Source: Microvelia longipes (taxonomy: Eukaryota; Arthropoda; Insecta; Hemiptera; Veliidae). From it: 64,000 nt of DNA. Shown here piece by piece: positions 33,575-45,790 of this stretch (positions are counted from its first letter, which is position 1; each line of letters opens with the position of its first letter). The notes under the pieces were generated by a model. That model was not told the origin of the DNA. It saw only the letters and a list, made by a program, of their open reading frames with translations, and did not search any database. Position numbers and translations under genes: made by a program. The stretch lies in contig JACMZG010001914.1 in NCBI GenBank assembly GCA_018340805.1, positions 51,492,781 through 51,556,780 of the forward strand, read 5' to 3'.

Positions 33575-34990
33575 TGCATATGATATGTATAATAACAACA
33601 GCTGTATATGTACCATTTTTGCTATCAATTGTAAAAAGCCAACAAGTGAATTTGGGCCTGACAAGAGAGCGCAACAGTACTCTGCACTACTTAGGAATAA
33701 CAAGAATTTGTGAATCAGACCAATACAACAGTCTTAACAGCTTTTTATCATAGTTATTTTGATTTGATTATAGTCAAATATGAACAAAATCTGTCCACAT
33801 GGTAATATCTGTAAATTTTTAACTAAAAATGTAAGTATACATGAAAAAATGAATTTTTTAACACATCTTTACATAATAGATATGGAGATATCTCTGGCAA
33901 CAACTAGATATAACAGTCTCTACCTAGTATGACCCTCTGTATCGTTTTAATTGGATAACGAGACATCTGCTTTTAGGCAAAGAAAAAAAAATGCCATTGC
34001 TATAACAGTCTTCAGTATTTTCTGCATCTCAGTGTATTTAACTCAAAATGGCCCAAAACTGAGGTGTAACCCTATATGTGCAGGGGTGCAAATATATACT
34101 TCTTGGTCCACATACTTCCTAACTCATATAACACCACACTCATGCTTTGCCTTGAGGGTTGTCATGTTCATTCAAACTCAAGCAAACAAATCTATAGAAC
34201 CAATTATATGTATTAGGAATTTATGAATGACTTTGTTTTTTTTTGGCAAATAAAGGTTGTTCTGTCTATCGTATTCTTTAACAGTATAAATCTTAGACAA
34301 ACTCATTTAAGTAAATTAAAGGTGAAACAGAATATATGATGTTTTCATTAGGTCTATGAGCCACCCAACCAACCATGGCATAGTTAAAATAACTACTTGA
34401 AGTATCACAGATTTTTATACCTATTTCAATTAGTAAATGAGATGCCTACATACAGAAGGCAAGAGTATAAATAATCTAGATTTTATCACTCTAAAATAAG
34501 AATATTAAGAATAAAATTAATACTTCATTTATCAAGTCCTTATTAAGTTTTAAATTATGTAGTTATTAAGAAAGTTGAGAAAATTTTTAATTAAAAAATC
34601 ATTTTAAAAAGCCGGCATGGAATTTAATATGGGAAGTTTGGATAAAAACGTGGATGTGCAAACCATTAAAAAAATATTAAAAAATATTAGTAGAGATTAA
34701 ACGCCCTAAAGAACGTTATAAAATGACATGAAAAGGGCATGTTAAGTTCATCTTCCTGCACTTCGTTTTTATTTACTTTTCTTTACATTCGATAGATTTT
34801 TAGAAATAAATCAAATTAATAAATGTTACCCGAATAAGACATTTTAGGGGAAATGGGCAAAAAACAGGTGTCGGGTGATAAAACTGATAGCGAAGGGGCA
34901 AAATGGAACCTACGAAGTAGGACTTCGTCAAGTTTCTTCTACTTAAAATCTAGGTTAAGTAGTACTTGATTTTTTTTGACAACATAAAAT
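33575..34990. other. Unassigned; possibly first intron of the minus-strand gene at 35 kb
   Basis: No convincing exon was found on either strand. The frame at 33951-34226 (plus, non-ATG start) has no motif. Confidence 0.35.
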
Positions 34991-34999
34991 TAAAGTTAC

Positions 35000-35090
35000 C
35001 TTCATCTGAGTATGATGGCTGTGTAGTTTCTAACGTTAAAGTTGGGCTGAGGTGTAAAGCGGCCAATAAAGCGAAGCACAGGTAAATCAT
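35000..35090 (-). CDS. First coding exon of a secreted or membrane protein (signal peptide)
   Basis: The minus-strand ATG at 35090-35088 opens 30 codons. It begins MIYLCFALLAALHL, a textbook signal peptide (short N-region, hydrophobic core), followed by SPTLTLETTQ, a plausible cleavage zone. The frame then reaches GATGAAG|gtaact, a GT donor in phase 1. A phase-1 intron just after a signal peptide is very common in animal secreted proteins. The upstream 300 bp are less AT-rich than the surroundings, as expected for a leader or promoter. Remaining exons would lie at lower coordinates on the minus strand but were not recognised, so the family is unknown. Confidence 0.6.
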
Positions 35091-35440
35091 TGCAACATTA
35101 ACACTCCCGATCTACCCGATAAAAACCGATTTATATAGTTCTACAAATCAAGTAGAGTACGTAAAACACAAATAACACTCAAATCACTCGATACATGGGT
35201 TATAATGTCCGCACGAAACCGATTCCTATCTTAACTTGTAAATAACAAGTCAAAATAAGTAAATTTAGAGATAAAACTTAGCCAAAGTTGGTTAAGAACG
35301 AGTCTGGCAATCGCTTGACCAGCACTGCGTATATCGATTAGCAGGTGAAACTCACTCTAGAGTGCAGCACTGTTCCCAAAACTTAGTTTTCAACTTTGCC
35401 ACTTACTCCACCTTCGACCCCGCAAATCCAACTTAGCGGC
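35091..35440 (-). promoter_or_regulatory. Probable 5' leader / promoter region of the signal-peptide gene
   Basis: A locally GC-richer block upstream of the ATG on the minus strand, including a CG-containing segment near 35405-35445. No TATA box is clear, and the transcription start cannot be fixed. Confidence 0.35.
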
Positions 35441-35444
35441 CCCC

Positions 35445-35780
35445 CTGTATTATAAATCTGTTATCAAACTTAAAAACGTTGTAACTGAAACTTTTTCTTA
35501 CTTATTAATTAGAACATAGATAAATCAACTCATAACTAAAAAACTTAGTTTCATTTAAAGTACTTTAAACTTTTCTTAGCCACAAGGGGACAAGATTTTT
35601 AAATCTAATTTTAGATCTAAAACTTGTCAACATAAAAACTTGACTGTAATGCGATCTAGCGAATTCTTAACTAACTACATTCTTCAAATTATTTTTCGCG
35701 ATCATATGCATTATATTTATGCATTCACATTATAATATACTTTATTATCATAGATTTGTTAAAAATCCCTGATTTCTAAC
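35445..35780. other. No recognised gene
   Basis: AT-rich spacer upstream of the gene at 35 kb. Confidence 0.35.
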
Positions 35781-35783
35781 ACT

Positions 35784-35862
35784 CTAATGGTGTAGTGGAG
35801 AGATATAGAACAGTTCTGCTGTATTGGTTGTGCATTCCAAACACATATCTGCTGTATTAACT
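35784..35862 (+). repeat. tRNA-like SINE fragment
   Basis: TGGTGTAGTGG (A-box-like), then agatatagaacagttctgct, and ttggttgtgcattcca (B-box-like). The same order recurs at 36445-36515. Confidence 0.5.
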
Positions 35863-36109
35863 GAACAAGAGGTCTTCGGCCTGTTGGCCGCTAAAGCGTA
35901 TACCTGGCGTCGGCGCCGCTTTGTTGTTGTCCTATATCAGATCGTCATTAATCACTCGTTCATTTAAGTGGCATACTGCTACTAAATGCTAAATAAGCGA
36001 ATTTTCAAATATATTTATCAAAAAACGCGATTTGTTTACATTATGTTATATATGTCAATTAATAAAACCGGAACGAATACTCATAATAAAACTCGTAACT
36101 TCTTATTTT

Positions 36110-36362
36110 TGTTAACCATATACAGTAGTACACGTGCAACAAAATTTCAGCCCGATCTATACCCTTGTCGAAGATTTGTGATTTTTTAAAATGTTTGTGG
36201 GGTCATTATTGTTGGTTAATGACGCCTCACATATTTCATAAACAATAGGGATCAGGATATTAACAAGGTTGATTTTTGTACCAAGTTTAATTTCGATCCG
36301 AGAAAGCGATAGAAAGTTAGTGCGTCTCATAGAAACGTTTAGGAACATAATCTTGTACTAAA
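36110..36362 (+). repeat. R1 dispersed repeat, partial copy
   Basis: It contains caacaaaatttcagcccgat, gggtcattattgttggttaatgac, gttgatttttgtaccaagttt. This is a single copy of the segment amplified at 48.7 kb. Confidence 0.6.
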
Positions 36363-36367
36363 CACAC

Positions 36368-36436
36368 ACAATATATATATATATATTATTATTATATTAT
36401 TATTATATATATATTTATATATTATATAATATATAT
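36368..36436. repeat. (AT)n microsatellite
   Basis: TA/TTA repeats. Confidence 0.9.
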
Positions 36437-36444
36437 TCTTGATT

Positions 36445-36515
36445 TCTAAGTGCAGTGGAGAGATATAGAACAGTTCTGCTGAAATGGTTCTGTATTGCAA
36501 ACACATATCTACTGT
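36445..36515 (+). repeat. tRNA-like SINE fragment, second copy
   Basis: gtgcagtggagagatataga, acagttctgctg, and ggttctgtattgcaaacacat match 35784-35862. Confidence 0.5.
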
Positions 36516-36519
36516 AACA

Positions 36520-37370
36520 AATAAAATAAGCTTATATGGGGCGTTGGTTCTGCCTCCCTGTGCAGAAAAAAGTCACCCCCCCCCCTTCCATAACACCAAC
36601 CTAATTTTTTTTCATTGAAATTCGCTAAAATGAAAATGTACTTTAATTATTTTTTTTAATTCTTTGCTTTTTGCATAAGCTTATTGTAATTAATACCTGA
36701 TTTTTGTTTCATCACCATTTGAAAGCGTGTCTCTCTGCCAGCCTTAACAAATTTTTCAGAAGGAACAGGATTTTTCGAAGGCCGTTCAAGGGATGATAAT
36801 TAAATTTCCAGACAATGTTATTGATACCTCAGCTTTGCTGATTTAAATATATCATATAAATATGTATTTTATTTAAAATCATATTGTAATTAATTAATTT
36901 ATTTAAATAAACGGTTTATTTATTTTATAATGTTATTGATACCCAGGGCAAGGACCCGTATGTACAGGGTTTTACAAAGTGTGGGCCGGGGACCCCTGGA
37001 AAAGTTTTACGGGTTCTGCAAGTGTTTCTTAACTTATCAGTCCATGTGCTTCCTGTAGAAACTTAAACGATTAAGATTTTTAGATAAATCATGAATTTGC
37101 TTTAATAATTCTATTGGTAAATGGAAACATTAATGATTGGTATATTAAAATTTTGGGGTTATTAAAAAGGTGTATAAAGTGGGGATCGCTATATTAACTA
37201 CTGACATTATGTTTAATGCACATAAAAATATAGAGCATTCATCTTATCTAAGTTGAAAAAGACTTTGTAATCAAAAGTTACAAAAGAAATTATTTTTGGA
37301 CAAATGATTGTGCTTTTTCAGGAAACCGACCAACTAGTGTGAAATAAGATTGTTTACTTTTTGTAAACAA
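36520..37370. other. No recognised gene
   Basis: AT-rich, with a C9 homopolymer near 36580. Nothing coding was identified. Confidence 0.35.
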
Positions 37371-37404
37371 TATATATTATATATATTATTATATATATAT
37401 ATAT

Positions 37405-37450
<46 letters not shown>

Positions 37451-37540
37451 GTGTGTGTGTGTGTGTGTTGTGTTTATATATATATATATATAATAATATA
37501 TATATATATTATAATATATATTATATATTATATATATTGT
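37371..37540. repeat. Compound (AT)n-(TG)n-(AT)n microsatellite
   Basis: A 70-bp TG array (37407-37475) is flanked by TA arrays. The Cys-Val peptide frame here is an artefact. Confidence 0.97.
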
Positions 37541-37619
37541 GTAGAAAAACTTATTTTTCTATTATTAAGATGAACTCCACTCTCACCTTACTTCAGCAAT
37601 AAATGTCATGTGTAGCAAA

Positions 37620-38225
37620 TCACCAAGTCTCTATTCGTGTTTGACAAACCTTGTACGGATAAGGACAAAAGGGATAAATAAATAAATAAAAATTATTTAT
37701 AAGTTATATTATTATAAAATACAGTTAATGCTTCTTACTACTAGGTAAATATTTCAAACTTATTTCTTTGGCAATGGTTAATCTTATGAATTAAATGAAA
37801 CATTGTTAACAAAAATGCAAAAATAATAGCAAACAAATTGTATTAAACATTATAGACGGATTGAAAACAAATGATTAACAAGTAAAATTTGCTTATTTTG
37901 TATTCAACAAGTGACCCATCATAAAAATAATCTAGTTATAGTAAAAGCATATTGTTTTCAACAATTTTAATTTATTTCACAAGTTTAAACGTCATAGTTT
38001 TGCTATAGGTTACAAAAGCTATAGCTCTGCTCTTTATAATTATGATGATTATTTTAAATTAAACCATATATAATGTTATTAAATCATTTGATCACGACTT
38101 TCGCCAAAAAAGCTTTGTGTAATCTTTGTGTTTATCTGTATTGTTATTTTTTAATTTTGACACTTTTTTGCATGTTCAATTTGCATTTTACAAATAAATT
38201 TATTTATTTATTTAATACATAAATA
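37620..38225. other. No recognised gene
   Basis: AT-rich sequence, no features identified. Confidence 0.35.
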
Positions 38226-38228
38226 GAT

Positions 38229-38318
38229 GATGCAATATAATCATAGGAGAGACACATAGCAATGTTACAAGCAAATTTTACATCCTTAGGCCTCTCTCGC
38301 ACTATTATATTGAGTCAA
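38229..38318. repeat. R3 3' ends joined head to head
   Basis: caatataatcataggagaga (38233) is inverted at ctctctcgcactattatattg (38291). Both are the terminal 45 bp of R3 (compare 60570-60612), with no body between them. Confidence 0.65.
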
Positions 38319-38887
38319 TTTGAAAGGTTCTCAAGCTATTGTGAAATCAAACTTGAAACCATTAGACGATGTTTGAGATGGAACATAAAATAAGTCATGA
38401 CGGTCAGTTTGTTGATCAAAAAAGCAAAATTAACAAAAAAGGTAGAAGAAGCATTGTATTTTCTTACAAAGGCACAACTGTTGTGTTTTATAACAACTAT
38501 TTATAATCACAGCTAGTAAACAAATTAATTTTTTTATTAAATACTACAAAAATAAAAATTAATAAAAAATATAATTTCTAATATTTTCTAAAAATTGATC
38601 AAATCAAAGAATATGTACAAAGGCAAAATTATAAACGTTATCAAGGAAATAAAACTAACAATTAATATGAAAATTATACTTTTAAGAATAGTGGAATTAG
38701 TGGTATCAATACATCAAGTTTTGGGTAATAGGGAAAGAGAGCAATCATAAGTGTAGATGACAAGAAGTAAGATATCAAAATCAGGAGTTCTGAAACATTA
38801 CTTAAATTTCAGAGAGCCTTAAATATATATTTTTAATAAAGGTAAAGGAATATATTCATAAATACCAACGTAAGATGGGGCAGATTG

Positions 38888-38970
38888 TGTTTATAAACAA
38901 ATGCTTTATAAATTTATTTATAAAACATTTGTTTATAAACAAATGTTTTATAAATTTATTTATAAAAAGT
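38888..38970. repeat. AT-rich inverted/direct repeat
   Basis: Alternating gtttataaacaaatg and tttataaatttatttataaa form overlapping palindromes and two direct copies. Confidence 0.6.
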
Positions 38971-38994
38971 AAAAGTTGAATAGTGTTTTAATCA

Positions 38995-39075
38995 TTTTTA
39001 CTTTTTCTCATTTATACCAAATTTGGCAAAACAAATCCAAAACCAGTTTCTAATGAATAATCCATATTTTTTAGT
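38995..39075 (-). repeat. R1 dispersed repeat, short inverted copy
   Basis: atttttactttttctcattt followed by ataccaaatttgg and aaaccag, as at 8.25 and 31.18 kb. Confidence 0.4.
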
Positions 39076-39332
39076 ATGGTGTTTTTTAGTCTCTTGGAAC
39101 TAAAAAGTAACTTTTCCCTTTGGACTAAAAAGTGCTTCTTTATTCCCTTAAAACTGATCACTAAAATGTTATACACTGTCTAGAGATAAAATCATTCAAA
39201 AACTTTTTAACTACTTCTTTTCTTTTATATAAATATACAAAAACGTGAGTTTATAACTGCAATCTGCTCGAGTATATAAGAAGATATAAGAGAAACACAA
39301 ACCCTCTTTCTCCTGCTAGACATTAAGGCCCC

Positions 39333-39562
39333 GTATTCAGAATGATCAAAATACCCAAAAAAAATCTCTCCTAGGTTGTTCCTATCTTCTTCCTAGATTC
39401 CTTCTAGCTTTAGTATCCATTTTAGTGCATTTATCCGCCCATAGGGCTAGGAATAGATTCCTCCTAGGTTTCTCCTAGCCTTTTCCTAACTTTGCACCTT
39501 AAATGCTAGGAAAAGGCTAGGAACAACCTAGTAGAGATTTTTAAAAAAATGATTCTGAATAC
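39333..39562. mobile_element. TIR fold-back MITE, about 230 bp
   Basis: The left end gtattcagaatgatc...aaaaatctctcctaggttgttcct is inverted at the right end aggaacaacctagtagagattttt...gattctgaatac. The interior is packed with cctag/ctagg motifs. No ORF. The target duplication is not clear. Confidence 0.8.
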
Positions 39563-39599
39563 TAGAAAAGAAAGAATCTTAGTGAAATACTGAAATATT

Positions 39600-40205
39600 T
39601 AAGTATGTGTCTACAGGAGGGTGGTGAGTGGGGGCTTCAAACTTACATTTATTATAAGAAAGAAATTGACAGCTACATATATTAAAGGTTAGCTAGACTA
39701 CAGATGGACTATGAAAATTTGATGAAACATATGCAATTAAAGTAATATAAAATGCTTCCACATTAGTATTCTATCAGATATTCTAGAGCTTACTATTTGA
39801 GTTACTGCTAGATTTACATAGCTGTCTGTTCTCTTTTTTTATAAATGGGATTTCTAGTAAATATTTTAACACGTCGAGTTATTATTTAAAATTAACAAAG
39901 ATGGTCAATATTCATCCAAAACTGATTGTGGTAAAAATAAAACAATATATTAAGGCCTTGGAGCCACAAGGAGGTGCACATTTTTGACTCCTGTACAATA
40001 ACAAAACAGCAATTTCATAATGTTTATAAAACTGAGAGCACATCTTGGGCTCTGAACTTGCTCACCAACCACCATCATGGGTCATATTATAAAGACATTA
40101 ACCTTCTATTACTAAAAAAGAAAAAAATCTTATAGTAAAATAAAAGCATAAAATTAATAACACAATGCTAAAAGTAGCTAAATCCAAAATTGAAGAAAAT
40201 AGCTC
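39600..40205. other. No recognised gene
   Basis: Unassigned AT-rich DNA. Confidence 0.35.
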
Positions 40206-40207
40206 AT

Positions 40208-40520
40208 GGTTTTATTCATCAAATTAGTGTGGTGGATAAAACCACTTAATGTCTATGGGTTTATCTATCAAATTAGACTGATAAATAAAGCCACTTATTG
40301 CTTATGGTTTTAGCCATCAAACTAGTGTGGCGGCTAAACCACATAAGGTCTATAGTTTTATCCATCAAATTAGTGAGGTAGATAAAAACACTTATAGCTT
40401 ATGGTTTTATCCACCAAACTAGGATAAAACCATTTATAGCTCCTGATTTTACCCATCAACCCGATGTAATAGAAAAATCAAATCATATCTCATGGTTTAA
40501 TCCATCAAACCAGAGTGGTG
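40208..40520 (+). repeat. About 56-bp diverged minisatellite, 6 copies
   Basis: The unit is tatggttttatccatcaaat, tagtgtggtggataaaacca, cttatagc. Each unit contains the near-palindrome ggttttatcc/ggataaaacc. Copies differ by 15-25 percent, so this array is older than the others here. Confidence 0.88.
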
Positions 40521-40934
40521 GATTTACTAAAATGGATTTAGCTGCTTTTAGGATTGAACAACATACTGGTTATCACATTGTAAACCTACTAGGCAAAGGA
40601 ATGTAACAAAGAAAGTAACTAAATACAACTATTTCCGATAGTTAATAAAACTTCTCCAAATTTCTACTTACATTGTGTAGTATTATAACAAACATGATAA
40701 CTAATATAAGAGAATTTTTTATAAAGGTAGGTGCAGGCTTGTACCTAGAGAGGGGCCTGGCACCACCCAGAACCCCCTCCTGTTTGGGTAAGTAGTTTTC
40801 AGCCAAAGTCCCTACAGTATGTGAGAAACATTCTCTCATATTGGATAGGATTTGTCCCCCCACTACGTGCTACGTGCCTGGATAGGACTGCGGTAGTAGT
40901 TTAAGAAGGAGAAATACTCGCTCATACTTAAGTT

Positions 40935-40995
40935 ACTAACTTGTTTCGAGACACTTTAGCATCATTTTCAGGAGGCTGAGTAGTGCTAACACAGA
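40935..40995 (-). mobile_element. Possible Penelope-like terminus, third type
   Basis: The minus strand reads CCUGAAAAUGAUGC, UAAA, GUGUC, UCGAAACAAGUU. This resembles Penelope hammerhead-like termini (CUGA...GAAAC with a hairpin). The core is not canonical. Confidence 0.35.
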
Positions 40996-41079
40996 TCCTT
41001 TTCACAGCGGCAGAGCGCTGCTAACACATTTTGCTCAAAAATATCTGTTGCAATAATAAACTGCATAGGCTTCCGGGGT

Positions 41080-41318
41080 TATTGTCATGAAGATTTAAGT
41101 CTTCCGGTGGTGACCACGTCAATGTAGATGAAGAATCCGATGTTTCGCTTCTACTGTAAAAGGCATCTTCAGGGATGTAGGACAACTGGAATGCTCTACA
41201 AAACTGAACTGTGTTTTGTAGAGCATTCCATGTTGTCCTACATCCGATGTGAAAGCAAACATCGGATTCTTCATCTACATTGACACGGTCATCACCGGAA
41301 GACCTAAATCAACATCTG
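41080..41318. mobile_element. Penelope-like termini, fourth type, inverted pair
   Basis: aagtcttccggtggtgacca (41099) with caatgtagatgaagaatccg is inverted at cggattcttcatctacattg (41263) with gtcatcaccggaagac. An inner pair, tggaatgctctacaaaac, is inverted at gttttgtagagcattcca. On the minus strand the left half carries CUGAAGAUGCC...AAGCGAAACAUCGG, a hammerhead-like order. No ORF lies between. Confidence 0.7.
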
Positions 41319-41319
41319 T

Positions 41320-42120
41320 TGCAATCTTTAAAGCAAAGAAAAAAATATCCCCCAATAGGATTCTAACCCTGGCTTACCAGAGAATTTTGTTTAGCTGGAG
41401 TTGTAGAGACTAAATACATACATGTACTAAATTTCTTAGACACCTCCAACTACCTTTACGTAATAAAAACTAATTAACAAAATGAAACATACAAATTGCC
41501 AATTAAATAATGTAGAGCATTAACAAATCTACATAAAACCAATAATTTTCACAACAAATTAATACTGTACAAATTTAATATATAAATAAAAACAAGCTGA
41601 CAACATTGTGCTTATAAAATAATATTTAAAAATTCTTTCATTTTAAACTTATGTTTTTATACATCATCATTAAAAATATATAAACTATAGTAATAAGATA
41701 TTTATTAAAATAACAAATACTTAATATAAAGTTATTTTGTTTAATTTTACAAACAGTCCAGACAGCAAGCAGGGCTTTGGGCTATATTTAAAAACTTTCA
41801 ATTCAAAGGCATGTCAATAAATTAATTTGATTATTAAAATGGAATGAAATTTCATACGGAAGGATTTAGAACATTAAATACCAGATTAAACCTTATTTTA
41901 GCCAAAGTGCAAAGAAAGTTAAAAAATATTGTTAAACAAACCTTATACAGACATACTCTAAGAAAATATACAAAAACTTCTCGTATCTTGTAGAAAAATT
42001 GCTCAAAAATTTGTCCAATTACTTTCAACTATCGGGTCGTCTTAATTCATATTATAGGTATTTTAGCTATAAAAAGTTGTTTGAGCATTTTTTAATTAAT
42101 CAGAAAAAAATTTAAATTAA
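41320..42120. other. No recognised gene
   Basis: AT-rich sequence without identified features. Confidence 0.35.
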
Positions 42121-42121
42121 A

Positions 42122-42480
42122 AAGTTTCTTTTTCATGGACATAAAAAAATAAATAAAAACAGATTAATTACACAAAAGTCCTACATTTTTTTAATATATA
42201 ATAATAAACTAAGCTTTCGACGAAAAATTAGTTATCATCAGAGTTTAACAATATAAAATAAAAAAAAAAAACAATTTTACAAATTACTTCATATTGTACC
42301 TTGATATGACAGCTTACCAAACCATACCAAGGTGAAATATGAAGTAGTTTGTAAATTTTTTTATTTTATATTTTGTATAGTTAAACTCTCATGATGACTA
42401 ATTTTTAGTCGAAAGCTTAGTTAATTATTATATATTAAAAATATAGGACTTTTTTTGTGATTAATCTGTTTTTTTTTTTT
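42122..42480. mobile_element. ORF-less pair of inverted Penelope-like termini (first type)
   Basis: Both arms match the 14.6/16.7 kb repeats. acagattaattacacaaaag (outer), ctaagctttcgac, and cttcatattgtaccttg meet taccaaggtgaaatatgaag, tagtcgaaagcttag, tgtgattaatctg. The junction at about 42308 lacks any RT sequence. Hammerhead-like motifs lie at about 42205-42250 (minus) and 42385-42425 (plus); both have core changes. Confidence 0.8.
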
Positions 42481-42789
42481 AAATTTCATTTTCAATTCAA
42501 TTAAATTGAATTTGATTTAATAAGAAAACAAATTTTTCATTCTATCTTTCAGATGGTTGAAGTTTTGATTATTGATAAAGAGGTATAAAAGGAAAGAAGA
42601 CAAACCTTTATTTGAAGTTTTCCTCTTCAACGTTGTTTTAAAATATTAAAAAATTTCCCCTATAATCAAAATTTTAATAAAAAAACACATAGCAATTGGA
42701 TGTTTAGTTTAATTCACAAATTTTTCTGATTTTTTACAATAAACCATGTCGCTTGTCCTTTTTATTATCACACCCTCATTTGCTCTCAG

Positions 42790-42930
42790 GACTACACTCG
42801 CCAAACTATATATTTCTACATGTCAAAAACAGCTGTTTTAATAGAAGCAACAGGCATCCAACTTCGGGTGGAAAAAAAACCTACAGGTACTTGGATGACG
42901 TCACAGGACAACCATAGATAATAAAATCTA
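42790..42930 (+). repeat. Dispersed repeat shared with 59.86-59.99 kb (inverted)
   Basis: aacagctgttttaatagaagc, then cctacaggtacttggatgac and gtcacaggacaac, match the minus strand of 59.86-59.99 kb. Confidence 0.6.
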
Positions 42931-42934
42931 AACC

Positions 42935-44980
42935 GACGTAAAATAACCTGACTTGCAGCTATAGAGACTTTTTTCTACCCTTTTACTGTGTTACAAGCGT
43001 TGCATTTTCTCCCTTCCAGCTGATTTTTAGTCACGTGACCATGTAGAAAGATTTAGCACGGCGAGTATAAAAGCATTTGAAATAAGAGAGAATAGAAATA
43101 GAATATGTTTTCACTTTAGTATGAAATGTAACAAAGGGAAACAAAACACAATTCTTTCAATAATAAAAATGTACCGCTAAAGAAAATAGGTCAAAGTGGC
43201 TGATCTGTGGAAAAACTGAAAGTAGGTGGGAATTGATATCGGAGGAAATAAAAGACGAGGGTACATATCAGCATGGTATCATCAACAGACGATAATTTCT
43301 TGTCTGCATTTTTTGTCAAGAATAGATGATAAGAAACATTTGAAGTTTAGATATTCAACTTGGAGTTTATTACATACTTTTTTTAATATGAAAGTTATTT
43401 AAAACATTATATTAAAACATAATTTATTAAATCACTACATGCCACAAACGTGCAATTATGAATTTTAAAAATCATTTTATTATTTGTATAATTAATTTTT
43501 AATATTTAAGGCTAGAGGAATGGAAGTGAAAGATTATCGGGTATTAATGTAGGATTTACAAACTAGACGGAAAACATTTTTCCGTATAATTTTATTAATT
43601 GTAAATTATAACTAATAATAGCTTCTTTTAATTTCAAATATTTTCTCGTTTAATTTTAATCTATATGTATTAATTATTCATATGTTTAGTAAAGGAGGTA
43701 CAACAACAATTATTTAGGAAAATGTCTATTTAATTCAAGACATGTAAGTTGTAAACAACCTGCTGAACAAGTTTCTATGAAAGTAATAAAATATGGATTA
43801 TTCCGTATTTGTATGGTTATTGTGTGATTATTCCAAATCCATTCTTGTTGTTTCAAAAAAATTGTTGCTGATTTTATATCTTAATTATAATTAATTAATT
43901 GATAATTTAATTACACTTGTACAATGTAATTACTTACCAGAACTTTTTTTATTACCAAAGTTCATTCTGTGTTTGTACTTGATAATAACGTGAACAAAAT
44001 AATAGATTTTATACATAGCATATTGCATATACTTGGATTTTCAACAGTAAAAATGAATGTCTTTTCATCATTAAAATAAAATATGTTGGCACTACTGTCA
44101 AACCAGATGTTTTGTTCGTATCTTATTAATAGTTTAAACAATAACTAATTATTAATCATCCAATTACTTCATAGAAAATCCCTTCTATTCTCTTAAAGAT
44201 TAATTTAATTTCTTTTATGAAAACAATTAAGATTTTTTATATTGTAAACTTAAATATTAAGTAAATTGTATGACTATATGGAATTGTTAAATTTGATCAT
44301 TTGACTCTACTTAATATTATTTAATGTATGACAATTTTCTAATGTTTTACCCAGGTAAGATTCAATTAAAAATAAAGATTTATTAATTTATAAATACATT
44401 TAAGTTAATAATAAATTAAAATATACAAACTTACATTTTTAAAAACACATTCTTCTCTGAAAATAAAAAAACATTAAAGAAGTAAACAAAGAAAATGTGA
44501 AATCAATGCAACGAACCAGATTGACATGTTAGATCCATGGACCTTATTTTAATCACAGATCTGATTCCTGGAGTCGATCTCACAGATAATCTGTTGGACA
44601 GGCTTGACAGTTCATCTTTAAGTAAAAATACCTTTTGTCCAAAGAAATAATAAGTACACAATTCTTTTACTTTAATAAGTAATAAGTACAGTTTACAAAA
44701 GCAGCAGATACAATTCAATCTAAACTGTGCTTAAATTGGTACAAAACGGGGAAAATCAAGCTATAAAATATTGTTTGACACATTTTTACCATCTTCTATG
44801 AAAGTTAATTTAATTTAGTTGTTCATCTCTTACATGGACAGCAAACAAAACATAAATCTAGGGGCGAAAACTTATTAGATTTGTGGTTAGAATAATTTTT
44901 GTAATATAGAATTTGTATTTGTATATAGAAGAAGCAAAGAACTGTAAACACAATGGAATTCCACTGATAACACGAAAGCC
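42935..44980. other. No recognised gene
   Basis: AT-rich. A minus-strand frame ending at 44503 (..VRSTPGIRSVIKIRSMDL..) looks moderately protein-like but has no family or splice support. It could be a 3' UTR of a minus-strand transcript. Confidence 0.35.
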
Positions 44981-44983
44981 AGT

Positions 44984-45012
44984 TCACTGTTGGTCTGAAG
45001 TAGGGGTATCAC
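44984..45012 (-). other. Possible terminal exon start
   Basis: The minus strand has a strong acceptor (tgtttttcag) followed by an eight-codon tail (DTPTSDQQ) and TGA. It would be the last exon of an unseen minus-strand gene between 45 and 50 kb. No matching upstream exon was found, so chance is likely enough to keep confidence low. Confidence 0.2.
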
Positions 45013-45014
45013 CT

Positions 45015-45785
45015 GAAAAACAAAACATCTGTTTTTATGTTGCCATCCTTACTTAGTTGGCTTCATAGCCCACCATTTTTAATTTTCTGTCCTGTATTCT
45101 ACAGCAGAATAGTAAAATAGTAACTTGTTTGAATATTTTAACTAAAGTTTTTAGTGCAACAAGTTTCATCAGAGACATTAACTAAGACCAACCTCATTGG
45201 TCTCAAAAAATAAAATTAACACATTTTAATAAGCCAATTTTCATAATATATCAACTTTATGTTATGTTTGTCCACCTTGAACAAAAATAGACATTTTCCA
45301 TTCAAAACAATAACAATAAAAAAAAAAAGAATATTCTTTTAATAGATTTTTGTTCTAATTATATCACTATTTAAATTATACATCATATTTTCTAAATTCT
45401 TATAATAAGGCATTGCTAGCTTATTTTATAAGTTTATAAATACAAATTTTTATTTACTCGATTTAAATTATTAGATATTACTAGAGAAAATAGTGTTATT
45501 CTATAGCTCAACGCAACATCAGAATTAAATATTTTAAAATTTGTTAATTTGTTTCATTAATTTACCTAATGTTTCTTAATACCACTTGAAAACAAACTCA
45601 CTTTTATTTCTAAAATTTACTGAATTATTTTGATAATTTTGGCTAATATTTATCTTTATAAAACTATTACAATATAAATAGACAGACGGTGGTATTAACA
45701 TTACCAGATATAAACATTTTGAAAATCTTTATATTTTGAAATAATCAGATAAGTTACATGATATAATAATGCTAAGTTTTCTTGC
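45015..45785. other. No recognised gene
   Basis: AT-rich sequence. Confidence 0.35.
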
Positions 45786-45790
45786 AACAA

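Noticed and set aside
37408..37602. Cys-Val repeat open frame
   Set aside because: Translation of a (TG)n microsatellite.
44503..44718. 71-codon minus-strand frame
   Set aside because: The N-terminal part looks like AT-rich noise. The last 30 residues look moderately protein-like, but no acceptor-matched upstream exon was found.
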